The notes below the pieces were generated by a model. The model did not search any database and was not told the origin of the DNA. It was given only the letters and a program-made list of their open reading frames with translations. This document shows, in pieces, positions 1-9,389 of a stretch of DNA of 64,000 bases. Position 1 is the stretch's first letter, and every line of letters starts with the position of its first letter. The position numbers and the translations under genes are program-made. This stretch comes from Labia minor (taxonomy: Eukaryota; Arthropoda; Insecta; Dermaptera; Spongiphoridae). The stretch is taken from contig OY720345.1 of the NCBI GenBank assembly GCA_963082975.1, positions 55,286,528 to 55,350,527 on the forward strand. The letters run 5' to 3'.

Positions 1-138
1 TAATAATTTTTTTTAATTTTTAGTGTAATTTGCATGATCATTATTTTATAAAAACACTAAACACATTTTGCAATTTCCCAGAAAGGCTGTTTTTGAGAGT
101 AAGTATAAGTTAGTTTTATGAATAAAAAATATTTATTT

Positions 139-230
139 TAATAATATTTTCGAATCAAATTACGAAATTAATAATATTTTAGAATCAAATTACGAAATTA
201 ATAATATTTTAGAATCAAATTACGAAATAT
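139..230. repeat. 30-bp tandem repeat, three units
   Basis: Three near-identical 30-bp units (141-170, 171-200, 201-230) of the form ataatatttt-agaatcaaat-tacgaaatta. The same sequence occurs singly near 25300 and 50035, so it looks like a locally amplified piece of dispersed family R3. Confidence 0.85.
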
Positions 231-245
231 ATTTATTATATAAAT

Positions 246-424
246 TAATATTCATTTAAAATGATATTAAATCATTTATTTAAAATGATTTAAAACATTT
301 ATTAAAATGATTTAAAACATTCATTTAAAATGATATTAAAACATTCATTTAAAATCATATTAAAACATAGCTAGTAAATAATAATTCGTTATATTTATAT
401 TATATTTATATTATATTTATATTA
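246..424. repeat. AT-rich degenerate tandem repeats
   Basis: From 250 to about 368 a degenerate unit built on 'attcatttaaaatgatattaaaac' variants recurs several times. From 391 to 424 an 11-bp unit (atatttatatt) repeats three times. This is simple AT-rich sequence just upstream of the hAT gene, and I see no hAT terminal inverted repeat in it. Confidence 0.7.
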
Positions 425-457
425 TTGTAGTTCAATGTTAATAAATTACTCCATAAA

Positions 458-2317
458 ATGGATCGTTGGCTACAAACTGGTTCAACACAGAAACGGAAAG
501 AATCAGATGATGAGGCATCAACAGCAAACTCTACCAAGAAACGCAAAACTAGAAAATATTCGGATGATTATTTATCATTTGGATTTACTTATATTTGCAA
601 CAATGATGTGGAAAGACCAGTCTGCGTTCTATGTCAGGAAAGTTTATCCAATGAAAGTATGAAACCTGCTAATCTCAGACGTCATTTACAAACAAAGCAC
701 AGCGAGCATGTTAGTAAGTCTATCGAATTTTTTAAAATGAAAAAAGAAGAACTTAATTCAAGTCAGAAATTGATGGTAAAGACGGGATCTGGTGGTATGA
801 GTAAGAAAGCAGTAATGGCATCATATGAAGTAGCTCTACTTATTGCTAAAGCAGGAAAGCCGCATAATATAGCAGAGCAATTAATTCTTCCTGCTACAAA
901 AGTAATTACAAATATAATGTTAGGAACTAAAGCAGCAAACGATATAAATTTGATTTCATTATCAAATGATACGGTTAAGAATAGGATTGAAGACATGTCA
1001 TGTAATATAAAAGAAGAATTAATATCGAGAGTGCGCAAAAGTCACTATTACTCATTACAATTGGATGAAAGTACTGATGTCACTAATAATGCCAATTTGT
1101 TAGCTTTCATTAGATATGAGTTTGAAAATCAAATACAAGAAGATGTATTGTTTTGTGATTCACTACCTTCACGAACGACAGCTAATGACATATTTAACAG
1201 TTTGAATAATTTTATAACCGAAAATGAAATAGAGTGGCCAAAATGTGTTGGAATTTGCACTGATGGTGCTCGTGCAATGTCAGGTACAAGAACTGGATTG
1301 ATTGCTCTTATTGAAAATGTTGCGCCTCAGGTTGTTTGGAATCATTGCTGCATTCACAGAGAATCATTAGCAGCCAAAAATATGTCACCAGATTTGAAAA
1401 GAACATTAGACGAAGTAGTTAAAATTGTCAATTTCATTAAGGCTCGTCCACTTAATTCCAGAGTTTTTAAAATTTTGTGTGAGGAAATGGGTAGTCAACA
1501 TACACATTTATTATTACATACAGATGTACGTTGGTTGTCCCGCGGGAAAGTACTCATTCGCCTTTTTGAGCTTCGAGATGAAATACGATTGTTTTTAATA
1601 GATGCGCATTTTGAACTGACCGAATGTTTCAATGATTTTATCTGGTTAGCTAAGGTGGCTTACTTGACTGATATTTTTACAAAATTGAACGAACTTAATT
1701 TGAGCCTGCAAGGTACTGTTGTAAATATATTTAAAGTTGAAGATAAAATAGAAGCAATGATTAAAAAAATCGACTTGTGGTCGAAACGCATCCAGAACGG
1801 TGTATATGAGTCTTTTCCAACTCTCAATGATTTCATAGAAAGCTCCAGTGAAAAATTGCTTAATCAAACGCGTCAATTATTTGTTGAACATTTAATTACT
1901 TTGAAAAGCAACTTCAGGAAGTATTTTTCTACTCCTGATCCTTGCAATAACTGGATCAGAGATCCATTTAATATGGAAATTACAAATGCTAAACATTTAT
2001 CTGCACCTGAACAAGATATTCTCGTGGAATTATCATGTGATACAACTTATAAACTAAAATTTAACAAAACTGAATTGAGCAACTTTTGGTTACTTCTCAG
2101 GTCAGATTATCCTGCGCTTGCAAATAAAGCACTTCAACACTTGATTCCATTCTGCACAACATATTTATGCGAACAAGCTTTTTCGGTACTATTTTATATT
2201 AAGTCTAAATATAGAAACAAATTAAATGTAGAGCCGGATCTTAGATTAAAAGTTTCCAATATTAAGCCAGATATTGAGATTCTTGTTTCAAGAAAACAAC
2301 TGCATACATCTCATTAA
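458..2317 (+). CDS. hAT-superfamily transposase (BED finger, ZBED5/SCAND3-like)
   Basis: This is an intact 619-residue frame. hAT transposases cut and paste DNA elements in the nucleus, leaving 8-bp target duplications. A basic, nuclear-signal-like stretch lies at residues 27-33. A BED-type zinc finger follows, with C56/C59 and H76/H81. The RNase-H-like core shows LDESTD (D203) and CTDGARAM (D269), then the C-x2-H motif WNHCCIH (about 294-300) and VRWLSRG (about 357-363). The third acidic residue is E572 in CEQAFS. The C-terminal dimerisation segment runs from about 560 to 612. D203, D269 and E572 match the hAT D-D-E triad, and the length is normal for the ZBED5/SCAND3-like group. The ATG at 458 is the first in frame; an AG at 429-430 after a T/A-rich run could be a splice acceptor feeding this exon. 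A right terminus is visible near 2687-2704 but no matching left terminus, so the copy may be incomplete. With all catalytic residues and no stops, it is either recent or domesticated. I cannot tell which. Confidence 0.93.
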   Translation: MDRWLQTGSTQKRKESDDEASTANSTKKRKTRKYSDDYLSFGFTYICNNDVERPVCVLCQESLSNESMKPANLRRHLQTKHSEHVSKSIEFFKMKKEELNSSQKLMVKTGSGGMSKKAVMASYEVALLIAKAGKPHNIAEQLILPATKVITNIMLGTKAANDINLISLSNDTVKNRIEDMSCNIKEELISRVRKSHYYSLQLDESTDVTNNANLLAFIRYEFENQIQEDVLFCDSLPSRTTANDIFNSLNNFITENEIEWPKCVGICTDGARAMSGTRTGLIALIENVAPQVVWNHCCIHRESLAAKNMSPDLKRTLDEVVKIVNFIKARPLNSRVFKILCEEMGSQHTHLLLHTDVRWLSRGKVLIRLFELRDEIRLFLIDAHFELTECFNDFIWLAKVAYLTDIFTKLNELNLSLQGTVVNIFKVEDKIEAMIKKIDLWSKRIQNGVYESFPTLNDFIESSSEKLLNQTRQLFVEHLITLKSNFRKYFSTPDPCNNWIRDPFNMEITNAKHLSAPEQDILVELSCDTTYKLKFNKTELSNFWLLLRSDYPALANKALQHLIPFCTTYLCEQAFSVLFYIKSKYRNKLNVEPDLRLKVSNIKPDIEILVSRKQLHTSH

Positions 2318-2352
2318 ATATGTAAGTTATATTTAATGAGATAGATGCAGTT
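2298..2352. other. Long hairpin spanning the transposase stop codon
   Basis: Two 24-nt arms (2298-2321 and 2329-2352) pair at 22 of 24 positions around a 7-nt loop (gtaagtt). The left arm holds the last codons and the TAA of the hAT gene. This is far longer than nearby chance hairpins. It could affect transcript 3'-end formation or be a template-switch duplication. Confidence 0.75.
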
Positions 2353-2707
2353 ATTTTTTAAAATATTTCTTATTTAATATTTTCTGAAAAAAATTATAAA
2401 ATATTTATATGAATTTAATGTAAGTACCCATTATAATTTGTGAGATTTGTTGCTATGACAATGTTTGTATTTTCTTTCTTCAATATTATAATTTCTAATA
2501 AAATGTGTTCTACAATATGCAAAAAAATCGTTATTCACCAATCACTGTTAGAAATATTCATCATATATCCTTGTCCTTATGAGATCGTAAGCCAGAAATT
2601 AATTAATAAAATGACGAAAAGTACCTAAAGTTGTGATGGGGGTCCGTCAAAAAAAATTTTTTCAAGTGGGGGTCCGTGGAGTACATAAGTTTAAGAACCT
2701 ATGCTAT
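2353..2707 (+). mobile_element. hAT element 3' untranslated region and right terminus
   Basis: An AATAAA polyadenylation-type hexamer lies at 2605-2610. The 10-mer gggggtccgt occurs twice, 30 bp apart (2638-2647 and 2668-2677), as expected for subterminal transposase-binding repeats. 'taagtttaagaacctatg' (2687-2704) has the form of a hAT right inverted repeat. No partner inverted repeat is visible upstream of 458, so the element's left boundary is unknown. Confidence 0.55.
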
Positions 2708-2708
2708 A

Positions 2709-2930
2709 GAAAGATATAGAAAGACATTATATTAATTATTTCTTTTAAATGTTAAAAGATATATTTTCATACATATATTAAAACTATAAATAATTTAATT
2801 TTATTTATATATATTTGTTATACTTAAATTTTCATCATGATCTTGGTAAACTCTGGCTGTGCCTCAATGATGATGACTCTCTATTCTAATTGAAATGAGA
2901 AAATTAAAAAAAAAATTGTCAAAAATTATA
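2709..2930 (+). repeat. 222-bp dispersed repeat (second copy at 36366-36587)
   Basis: This segment matches 36366-36587 over the same 222-nt length, with about two differences seen by eye. It begins immediately beyond the hAT right terminus. At the other site it sits inside an R2 element. The near-identity implies a recent duplication or a mobile unit; I find no terminal inverted repeats. Confidence 0.85.
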
Positions 2931-3086
2931 GTGGATAATTTTATTGATGACGGCATGCCCTTAAAACCGTTTGAAATGAGAAAAATAAAAAAAAAGTTAA
3001 AAAATATAGTAGATGATTTCATTGATGACTTCATGCCCTTACAACATTTTGTCTATAACAGAGAATTGTCACGTTTCATCATTTAA
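2895..3086 (+). other. Small frame made of a duplicated 27-residue unit
   Basis: This is a 63-codon frame of unknown function. It consists of two copies of a lysine-rich then acidic unit (MRKxKKKL...VDxFIDDxMPL) starting at 2895 and about 2976; the DNA period is 81 bp, which is 27 codons. The repeat keeps its frame and its charge pattern (basic helix, then FIDD, then MPL) despite base differences. That suggests past coding selection, though an A-rich tract also favours lysine by chance. I recognise no family. It could be a tandemly duplicated scrap of a transposon gene. Confidence 0.3.
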
Positions 3087-3778
3087 ATATTAAAATTTAT
3101 AAATCTAAATAATACATTTCTCTATAATATGTATTTATATATCAACGACTTAACCTTAGTCGATTATTATTTAGATTTTTATCTAAAGTAATAATGAATT
3201 TACAATGAGAACATCCAAATTTCAATTTCATATTATTATTATCATTATTTAATATTTTTTAATTGGTAATAATTTATATGTATAGTTTTATTGATTTATA
3301 GAAAATACTTTTTAAATATACTTTTCATATCTATAATTGAACTAATTAGTATGTACTTATGAAAATTATATTGAATAATGTAAATAATAGAATTGGACCA
3401 TGAAATTGTAAAATAATTCAATAGATATTAGATAAATAAATAATTATTATTATTAAATAATAGATGGATAAATGATGATGATAGCAACAAATATTCACAT
3501 TTAGCCAACTGTATTAATTATGGAAATATGTTCTAATAAAATATTCACTATAAATTTTAATATATTTAATAAAATATAAATAAATATATAATGTGTTATT
3601 GTTATTAATGATGAAAAATATAACATACATTATCTACTTGATTGTAGAGATTAATTAATTTTATAAAATTTCAAATATTGTACTATTATCTATCTAATTT
3701 TAATATTCAAAAAAGAATTTATTTATTATCAATGATAAGTGGTCAAATTACTGCCATAAAGCACTTCTACTCCTTTTT
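3087..3778. other. AT-rich spacer
   Basis: Nothing is recognisable. The sequence is AT-rich with short ATT/TTA runs, and no frame, inverted repeat or dispersed copy was noticed. Confidence 0.6.
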
Positions 3779-3790
3779 TTCACTCTTCCT

Positions 3791-3979
3791 TTAGACCAAT
3801 CCTCGACACACCCCATCCCAATCCTCTCTTAATGCTCTATTTTTGAGCTTTTGTACAGTTCCCATTTTCATTTCTTTTTCGCACCAGCATTTTCGTTTTG
3901 TCTGTAAAGGGTCGTTAGACAAGTGAGAAGGGATATATCCCCCTTGGAAAAAAAAATCTTGTCCTATTTTATATAGCAC
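3791..3979 (-). other. Unidentified 62-codon frame
   Basis: This minus-strand frame lies in a patch less AT-rich than its surroundings. The predicted peptide is hydrophilic and mixed in composition, with a basic middle (LQTKRKCWCEKEMK) and no recognisable domain. It lies just left of the promoter-like segment at 4091-4205 and reads away from it. It may be an exon or chance. Confidence 0.2.
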
Positions 3980-4090
3980 AAATTTTTCTTGAAGTCAGTA
4001 TTACACCCCCACACGTACAGATGGATAAAAAGAAAAAGTGTGTGTATGAGATAGAGAGGGCAAAAGAGAGAGGGTAGAATACGACAACGA

Positions 4091-4205
4091 AGGAGAGAGA
4101 GAGAGACAGAGAGATAGAGAAAAATCTATCCGTAGTTCGCAGCCAATAAGGCGTATAAAAATAAAAAAACGGAGCAAGGTTTGAAGGGTTTCGTTAAGGG
4201 TGAGT
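4091..4205 (+). promoter_or_regulatory. Promoter-like segment: GAGA tract, CCAAT, TATA, splice donor
   Basis: In order: a GA-rich tract at 4091-4120, CCAAT at 4143-4147, TATAAAAAT at 4154-4162, and a good 5' splice-donor string (AAGG|GTGAGT) with its GT at 4200. The spacing of GAGA, CCAAT and TATA resembles an arthropod core promoter, but the donor would leave only about a 15-nt first exon. This is inference from motifs. No downstream exon is identified. Confidence 0.25.
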
Positions 4206-4489
4206 GCAAGGGATTAAGAAACGGGGTAGTCACAAAAAATTGCCGTCTCCGGCACAACTGCTTTATAAGCATTTCTCTCTTTCAAAAATATCTTAGCGTT
4301 CAATATAAAATATTTGAACAATTCTTTTATATTATCTACCTTATAAATTTAAAAAGAAAAATTAATATAATTTTGAATTAATTTATTTATAAATTTTGAA
4401 AAAAAAAAAAATATGAAAAGCATATTGAATTTGTTTGACATTTTATTACAAAGTCCTTCGAGATTTATCTATTCTCTATAAATAATCTA

Positions 4490-5010
4490 CTTATCTCTGT
4501 GATACTGCGGAACACGAGAATTCTTGGCCGCAGCAACCACACTTCTCCAAGTAACCCTATTCTGATCCACATCCCTCCAATCTCTTCCCTCTCCAATCTC
4601 TCTCACGTCCCTCCCTACATTGTCCACCAAACGCGTCTTTGGTCTTCCAAGTGGTTGTTTCCCAATCGGTCTCCCCACCAAATTCTTTCCTCTCCCATTC
4701 TAGCCACGTGCCCTGACCATCACAACTTTCTCGATTTTATAACCCTAACTATGTCTGGAGATTCATACAGGTCATGCAATTCCTCGTTATTCAGTCTCTG
4801 CCATTCCCTGGTGACCTCATCTTTCTTTGGCCCAGAAATGCTTCGCAGAATCCTATTCTCAAATACTCTAAATCTACTCTTGTCCTTCAGGGTCCTTGAC
4901 CATGCCTCACATGCATATAAAATAACCGGCTAAATAAATGTTTTATATATTTTAGTTTAGGGGTTCAACCCTTTGATAATAATTTTGACGAGCTAAGTCC
5001 CTTTACTGCA
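4490..5010 (-). pseudogene. Non-LTR retrotransposon 3' end (family L1a), decayed
   Basis: Read on the minus strand, this is the C-terminal tail of a LINE reverse-transcriptase polyprotein. The last 60 or so codons are continuous (about 4681 down to 4487) with the hallmarks GRPIGKQPLGRPKTR, DWRDVDQNR and WRSVVAAAKN. Upstream, toward 5010, the frame is broken by stops and shifts but still shows traces of the region after the catalytic domain. The same family recurs at 9290-9389, 15622-16367, 20318-20551 and 54245-54765. It is 5'-truncated, as expected for target-primed reverse transcription, and the 3' end is the common CACAGAGATA-type terminus. It is not functional. Confidence 0.85.
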
Positions 5011-6100
5011 TGAATAAAAAATAATAATAGATTTAATTATGATAATGATTTGGAGAAATCATATAGTATTATTTTCGAAAAGACTCAAAAATTCAATAGC
5101 CATTGACAATTCTAGTCTTTCGAATGATTGTTTTATTTAATTCTTTGAATATTCATAAAATTCCCCATTTATATATTGATATAACCATGGAGATCCTTCA
5201 TTGCTTGATTAGCTTGTCAACTGTCGTACCTTTTCTCAATTTAGCTAAACTTATACAATTCAATATTCTATTGATTCAAACAGATGCTGTTGTCATTTTA
5301 ATATTTAATAATACAAACCATAATATATATACTTATACAAAATATCACTTGAAATGTTAAATATTTCAATTTATTTTCTTCTCAAGTATAATATTTAATT
5401 ATTTTATTTTTATTTTTATTTTAAACCTTAAATTTTTATTACGATTCTTTTGTTTTCTCTTGTTATTATTTTTTTTGATAACTGATCCAATCTAAACGGA
5501 AGACTTTCAATGATCAATCCAGCTGCACTCCCAGACAGACGTAGCCATTGTGAAAAATACTCAATATGAATCCTATGATATCAAACTGTGCTTATCTATC
5601 AAAATCTCAATGTTTGTATTTGAATAGTGGGAAAATAAAATCGCTCTTTTGCCAAAAAAAAAAAAAAAAATATATGATATTCTTCTTTCTCTTTCTCTTT
5701 GCTCATTCTTTCATTGCTTTTGCTCACCCAATCAGTTTTATCTTTAGTCTCAAACATTTTTCAGTTTCTTATTTGTTTTGTTAAATAATAATAATAATAA
5801 TAATAATAATGTATACGCTTATCGTTTTTATTCAAATTCAATTTTTATTTTATTTTTTTTTTTCATTAATTTAATTATTATTTCTTTTTTTTTTGTTTTG
5901 TTTGTTAATGCAAATCCTTTCGTTTTAAATAGAAAATTGGATTATCATTATAGGTATTTAATAAGCCTATTGATTATTTTGTTAATTCGTATATTTAATT
6001 ATCTAGAGATACACATGGATTAAGAAAACCTTTTAATTAATAATCAACAACCATTCGCTTTTGGAACATGTTGCACATACAATAATCTAATTATTATTGA
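5011..6100. other. AT-rich spacer with AAT microsatellite
   Basis: Contains an (AAT)n tract at about 5784-5810 and an A17-like run near 5654. The open frames across 5566-6023 are driven by T-rich low complexity. I see no gene. Confidence 0.6.
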
Positions 6101-7037
6101 TAGTAAACTAATTAAGATTCCGTTCAAGGAACATGCCCTTATTTGAGGAACCAGGGGGAGAGATCGTAAATACATTCTGCCACATTGTTATTGATCATCC
6201 CTTCAATGAGTGAGGATTTAAGCTTCGCAACAGCAGGAGATCCATTTTTCTATTGAAACAACAAAGGTCTAAAACTATCCTAATTTGGACCAATAACCTA
6301 TTTTATTTTCAAATTTTTTTGGGTGGCTTCCCTTTTGAATAAATTTAATACCGCAAAAAAAAAGCAAATGGAATTCAATCAATTTACAGAATGTCTTAAT
6401 TTAAAGATAAAATGTGAACAAAATATAAGTCTGTTTATGACAGTCCAAAATAAAAATAATTTACATATGAATTCTTAGTTTTTAAGTTATAGGCATATTA
6501 CAAAAATCGTTGACTGGCATTCTTTGCTTAAATTGTTCATGTTTTATGGGTCTAAATTTTATAATGGAATCCTGAATCACAGCTATCGATCACAATTCAA
6601 AAAATAGTTGTTGACTTAGCTCAACATATATATTTTATATTTAATTTTTAAATTATTACAATTCAATTATAATTTCTAAGCAGTGTCATCCAGGTGATGA
6701 TCTTGAATAGAAAAATAGAATTGACAAAATAAAAACGCTTTTCCGATGTCTTTTTCTTGTTGGTTTTTAGTAATCTATCGTAATATCCCGTCTCGTAAGC
6801 ACCTTTCCTTATCATCTCCTCGTTCATCCTTGGTTTTGTAGTGTGTAAGATCTTTCATTCTTCATTCGAGTTTAAGTCTAATGATAATTCTAGATTTACT
6901 CAAATAGATTCTCTTTATAAAGTTTATTTTTGTCGAATATTGGTTAATCAAGAAAGATCGAACCACACACCCCTTCAATACGAATATACTTAAGTAAAAA
7001 TTTATAAGTCATTCAGAGGTATTAGAGGTTCTACTAA
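6101..7037. other. Spacer with a short GC-richer island
   Basis: At about 6113-6213 a 33-codon plus-strand frame (containing MPLFEEPGGEIVNTF) sits in a GC-richer patch and has a protein-like composition, but no splice sites fit it well. The rest is AT-rich with nothing recognisable. Confidence 0.3.
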
Positions 7038-7199
7038 AGATTAATTTTACTCTTATTGTTGCAAGAGTTAAAATATCTAATTTATTATCGGCTGTTTCTT
7101 CGGGACGACACTCTCATCTTTGCTGATAACTTTGATGACGTCAACTACTTCGGAGAAACGCTGCTAACTACTTCGATTCATCTCGCCGGACATTCGTAA
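7038..7199 (+). other. Unidentified 53-codon frame in a GC-richer island
   Basis: The frame is open from just after a TAA at 7035-7037 to the TAA at 7197-7199. The last third (from CTG at 7092) reads LFLRDDTLIFADNFDDVNYF and onward, a well-mixed composition unlike the surrounding AT-rich DNA. The patch also carries a TGACGTCA palindrome at 7136-7143. There is no family match and no convincing splice sites, so it may be an exon, a conserved noncoding element or chance. Confidence 0.22.
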
Positions 7200-7332
7200 A
7201 AACATTTTTTTTTGTAACTATTCCATCACTTTATCTCTCATAAACACTCATAATTGAAAAACATTTTATATTTAATTTATAAAGTATTAATTTTTATAGT
7301 TATAAATTGTTATATTATAAGTTCGTTATTAA

Positions 7333-7558
7333 CACACTATGAGCGGGGCGGGTATTTGTACCCGTTGCGGGGACTGCCACTTATAAGCGGGGCGGGTATT
7401 TATATTTGCCATTTTCCCTTGTGTCACTTAAAATTACTTATTTTAAACGATTACTAATATATATCCCTCATATAAGTGACAACGGGTATAAATACCCGCC
7501 CCGCTTATAAGTGGCAGTCCCCGCAACGGGTACAAATACCCGCCCCGCTCATAGTGTG
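7333..7558. mobile_element. piggyBac-like palindromic MITE with perfect ~72-bp arms
   Basis: This is a 226-bp element flanked on both sides by TTAA (7329-7332 and 7559-7562). The arms 7333-7404 and 7487-7558 are exact reverse complements, starting CACACTATGAGCGGGG. Each arm contains the motif gcggggcgggtattt twice. GC content is strikingly higher than the surroundings. There is no coding capacity. A TTAA duplication is the signature of piggyBac transposition; the family assignment is inferred from that and from the CAC-type terminus. Confidence 0.85.
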
Positions 7559-7562
7559 TTAA

Positions 7563-8640
7563 TTATTCTATTATATTTGATATCAAATAATATAAAATAT
7601 ATTAGGACTAATCTTTATGTATATATATATATTTAAATAGTTTTCAAATTAATAACTATTTAATTTTAGATATATTAGATAGCAGACAAATCTTTGTTAT
7701 TAATATTGAAAACACTAATCTTTTATTTCTTTCATCTCTCATTTTGAATAATCTCCATACCAGAAGAAAGAATTTGTTTTGAGGGAATTTGTTTATTAAT
7801 CTTAAATCAAACCTTCACACGGCGACCATACAGTATCATGTCTTTTTTTATCATCATATAAGGCAACTACCTCCTTAGATTCCCCCTTAATAGTCAAGCA
7901 TATCATATATTTTGAGATAAATTCCTTTGCCAAAATCATGTATGAATGAATTTTGGTCATTTAACTTTACGATTTGATATCTTCGAAAAAAATATAATAA
8001 ACTATTAAAATTATCGGAAAATAGGCGAATTCCTAAATTGGTGTCAACCATGCAACTAATTATTTATAAATAAATATATATATTTTCATTTTTATTCGTA
8101 ACATTTATACCATTTAATTTATTCATTTTTTTTTTCAATTAAAGTAAATATTCAAAATAATAAATGCTGATTAATATTGAAAATGTCAAATTCGAATTAA
8201 AATGAGTTGATATGTGAGAGAAAATTGTATGATACAAGATAATAGGAGATATATAATTGGTTATGAGATGATATTTAAATTGAATGAAAATGTACATTTC
8301 GTAAAGATAATTATTTAGTATTTCAATGCCGTTTCCACATTTCAAATATATGCTAACATGGATCTTATTTATGGAGAATCTAAAGTAGCAGAATGTTAAT
8401 GCATCAGCATAACTATATTCTGAGAAATATCCTCATCCTTCATCCGAAAAGCCAGTAATTTAAAAACTAAAGAAATTTTATTGAAATTTTCTTTATTGTA
8501 GACTGTCCTAAACTATCTCATGTTCACATTTTTTTTTCTTGTTTTGGGACACAGTATAATTATCTAACGAACTTAATTATTTAATCCTAGACTAATAAAT
8601 ATATAAGTAAATATATTTTACGATTATTGGAACTATTGTT
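7563..8640. other. AT-rich spacer
   Basis: Nothing is recognisable beyond poly-T and AT runs. Confidence 0.55.
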
Positions 8641-8683
8641 TCTAATTTATTATAGTTAACTCTTCTACTGAGCTTTTAATTGT

Positions 8684-8762
8684 TTTGGATATGTTTCCTC
8701 TTCAGGTTGTAGAAATGTTATATGCCAAAGTAAAACATGAATCTCCAGCCTGGAAGGAATAA
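8684..8762 (+). other. Candidate terminal coding exon with 3' splice acceptor
   Basis: A pyrimidine-rich acceptor (tttcctcttcag) ends at 8705 and is followed at once by an open stretch 8706-8762. This reads VVEMLYAKVKHESPAWKE and then TAA. The composition is protein-like and the frame is open directly from the splice site, as for a last exon. An AATAAA hexamer lies at about 8992-8997, inside a plausible 3' UTR. No upstream exon could be linked, and acceptor-like strings are common in T-rich DNA, so this is only a candidate. I do not recognise the protein. Confidence 0.3.
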
Positions 8763-9289
8763 TGGTGATTAAGTCCATGACACGCAATTGTGTTTTAAGA
8801 ATTTATTTAGATTAAGTTTAAATGTTGGAACGTTTTAAATTTGCATCTCTTACTTATCTGAATTACTTTTAAGAATATAAAAGAACAAATTCCAACCACA
8901 TATTTAAATCTTTTCTATATATAAACGAAATATTATTTATTGAAAGAAAGGCAAATTTTATTGGCATGTCTAAGGAATAGAAATAAAGTTCAATTGGCTG
9001 AACAAAATTTGTAATTTTTTAATAATTTTATCGAATTAATCAAATTATAGAAGTTAAGAGGAGAGCGATTATAGTTATGATCCAAGGAACGAAGGATCGA
9101 ATGAATCTCTTCAATATTATTTTGTTTTAAATCTTATATATATATAGTTTTTAAATGTAATAAATTGAAATTCAATAAAGTGAAATTTAAGTAAAAAAAA
9201 ATTGTATTGCGAATTTTAGATTAATTTAATTAATTAATTTAGTATTTACTTACTAAGATTACTGTCTTTCTGTTGGGAGAAAGTAGGAG
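8763..9289. other. AT-rich spacer
   Basis: Holds the possible polyadenylation hexamer near 8992; otherwise AT-rich and featureless. Confidence 0.5.
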
Positions 9290-9389
9290 TTGGATGTGTG
9301 GAGCTCAGGATAAGGATACTTGGAGGAATGTGGTTGCTGCGACCAAGAAGTTTCAAGTTCTGTAGAGCCACAGAGACAGAGAGATAGAC
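9290..9389 (+). pseudogene. LINE family L1a, 3' terminal scrap
   Basis: This is the last ~100 bp of the retrotransposon on the plus strand. The codons read CGAQDKDTWRNVVAATKKFQ and then TAG, matching the WRSVVAAAKN tail of the copies at 4490 and 20318. It ends in the shared CCACAGAGACAGAGAGATAG terminus. It is severely 5'-truncated. Confidence 0.8.

Noticed and set aside
763-1038. 91-codon minus-strand frame
   Set aside because: Antisense shadow of the hAT transposase gene; no independent features.
4499-4933. 144-codon plus-strand frame
   Set aside because: Antisense of the decayed LINE fragment, whose minus-strand reading gives the recognisable protein.
5566-6023. Two plus-strand frames rich in Phe, Ile and Asn
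   Set aside because: Products of poly-T and (AAT)n tracts; no motif.
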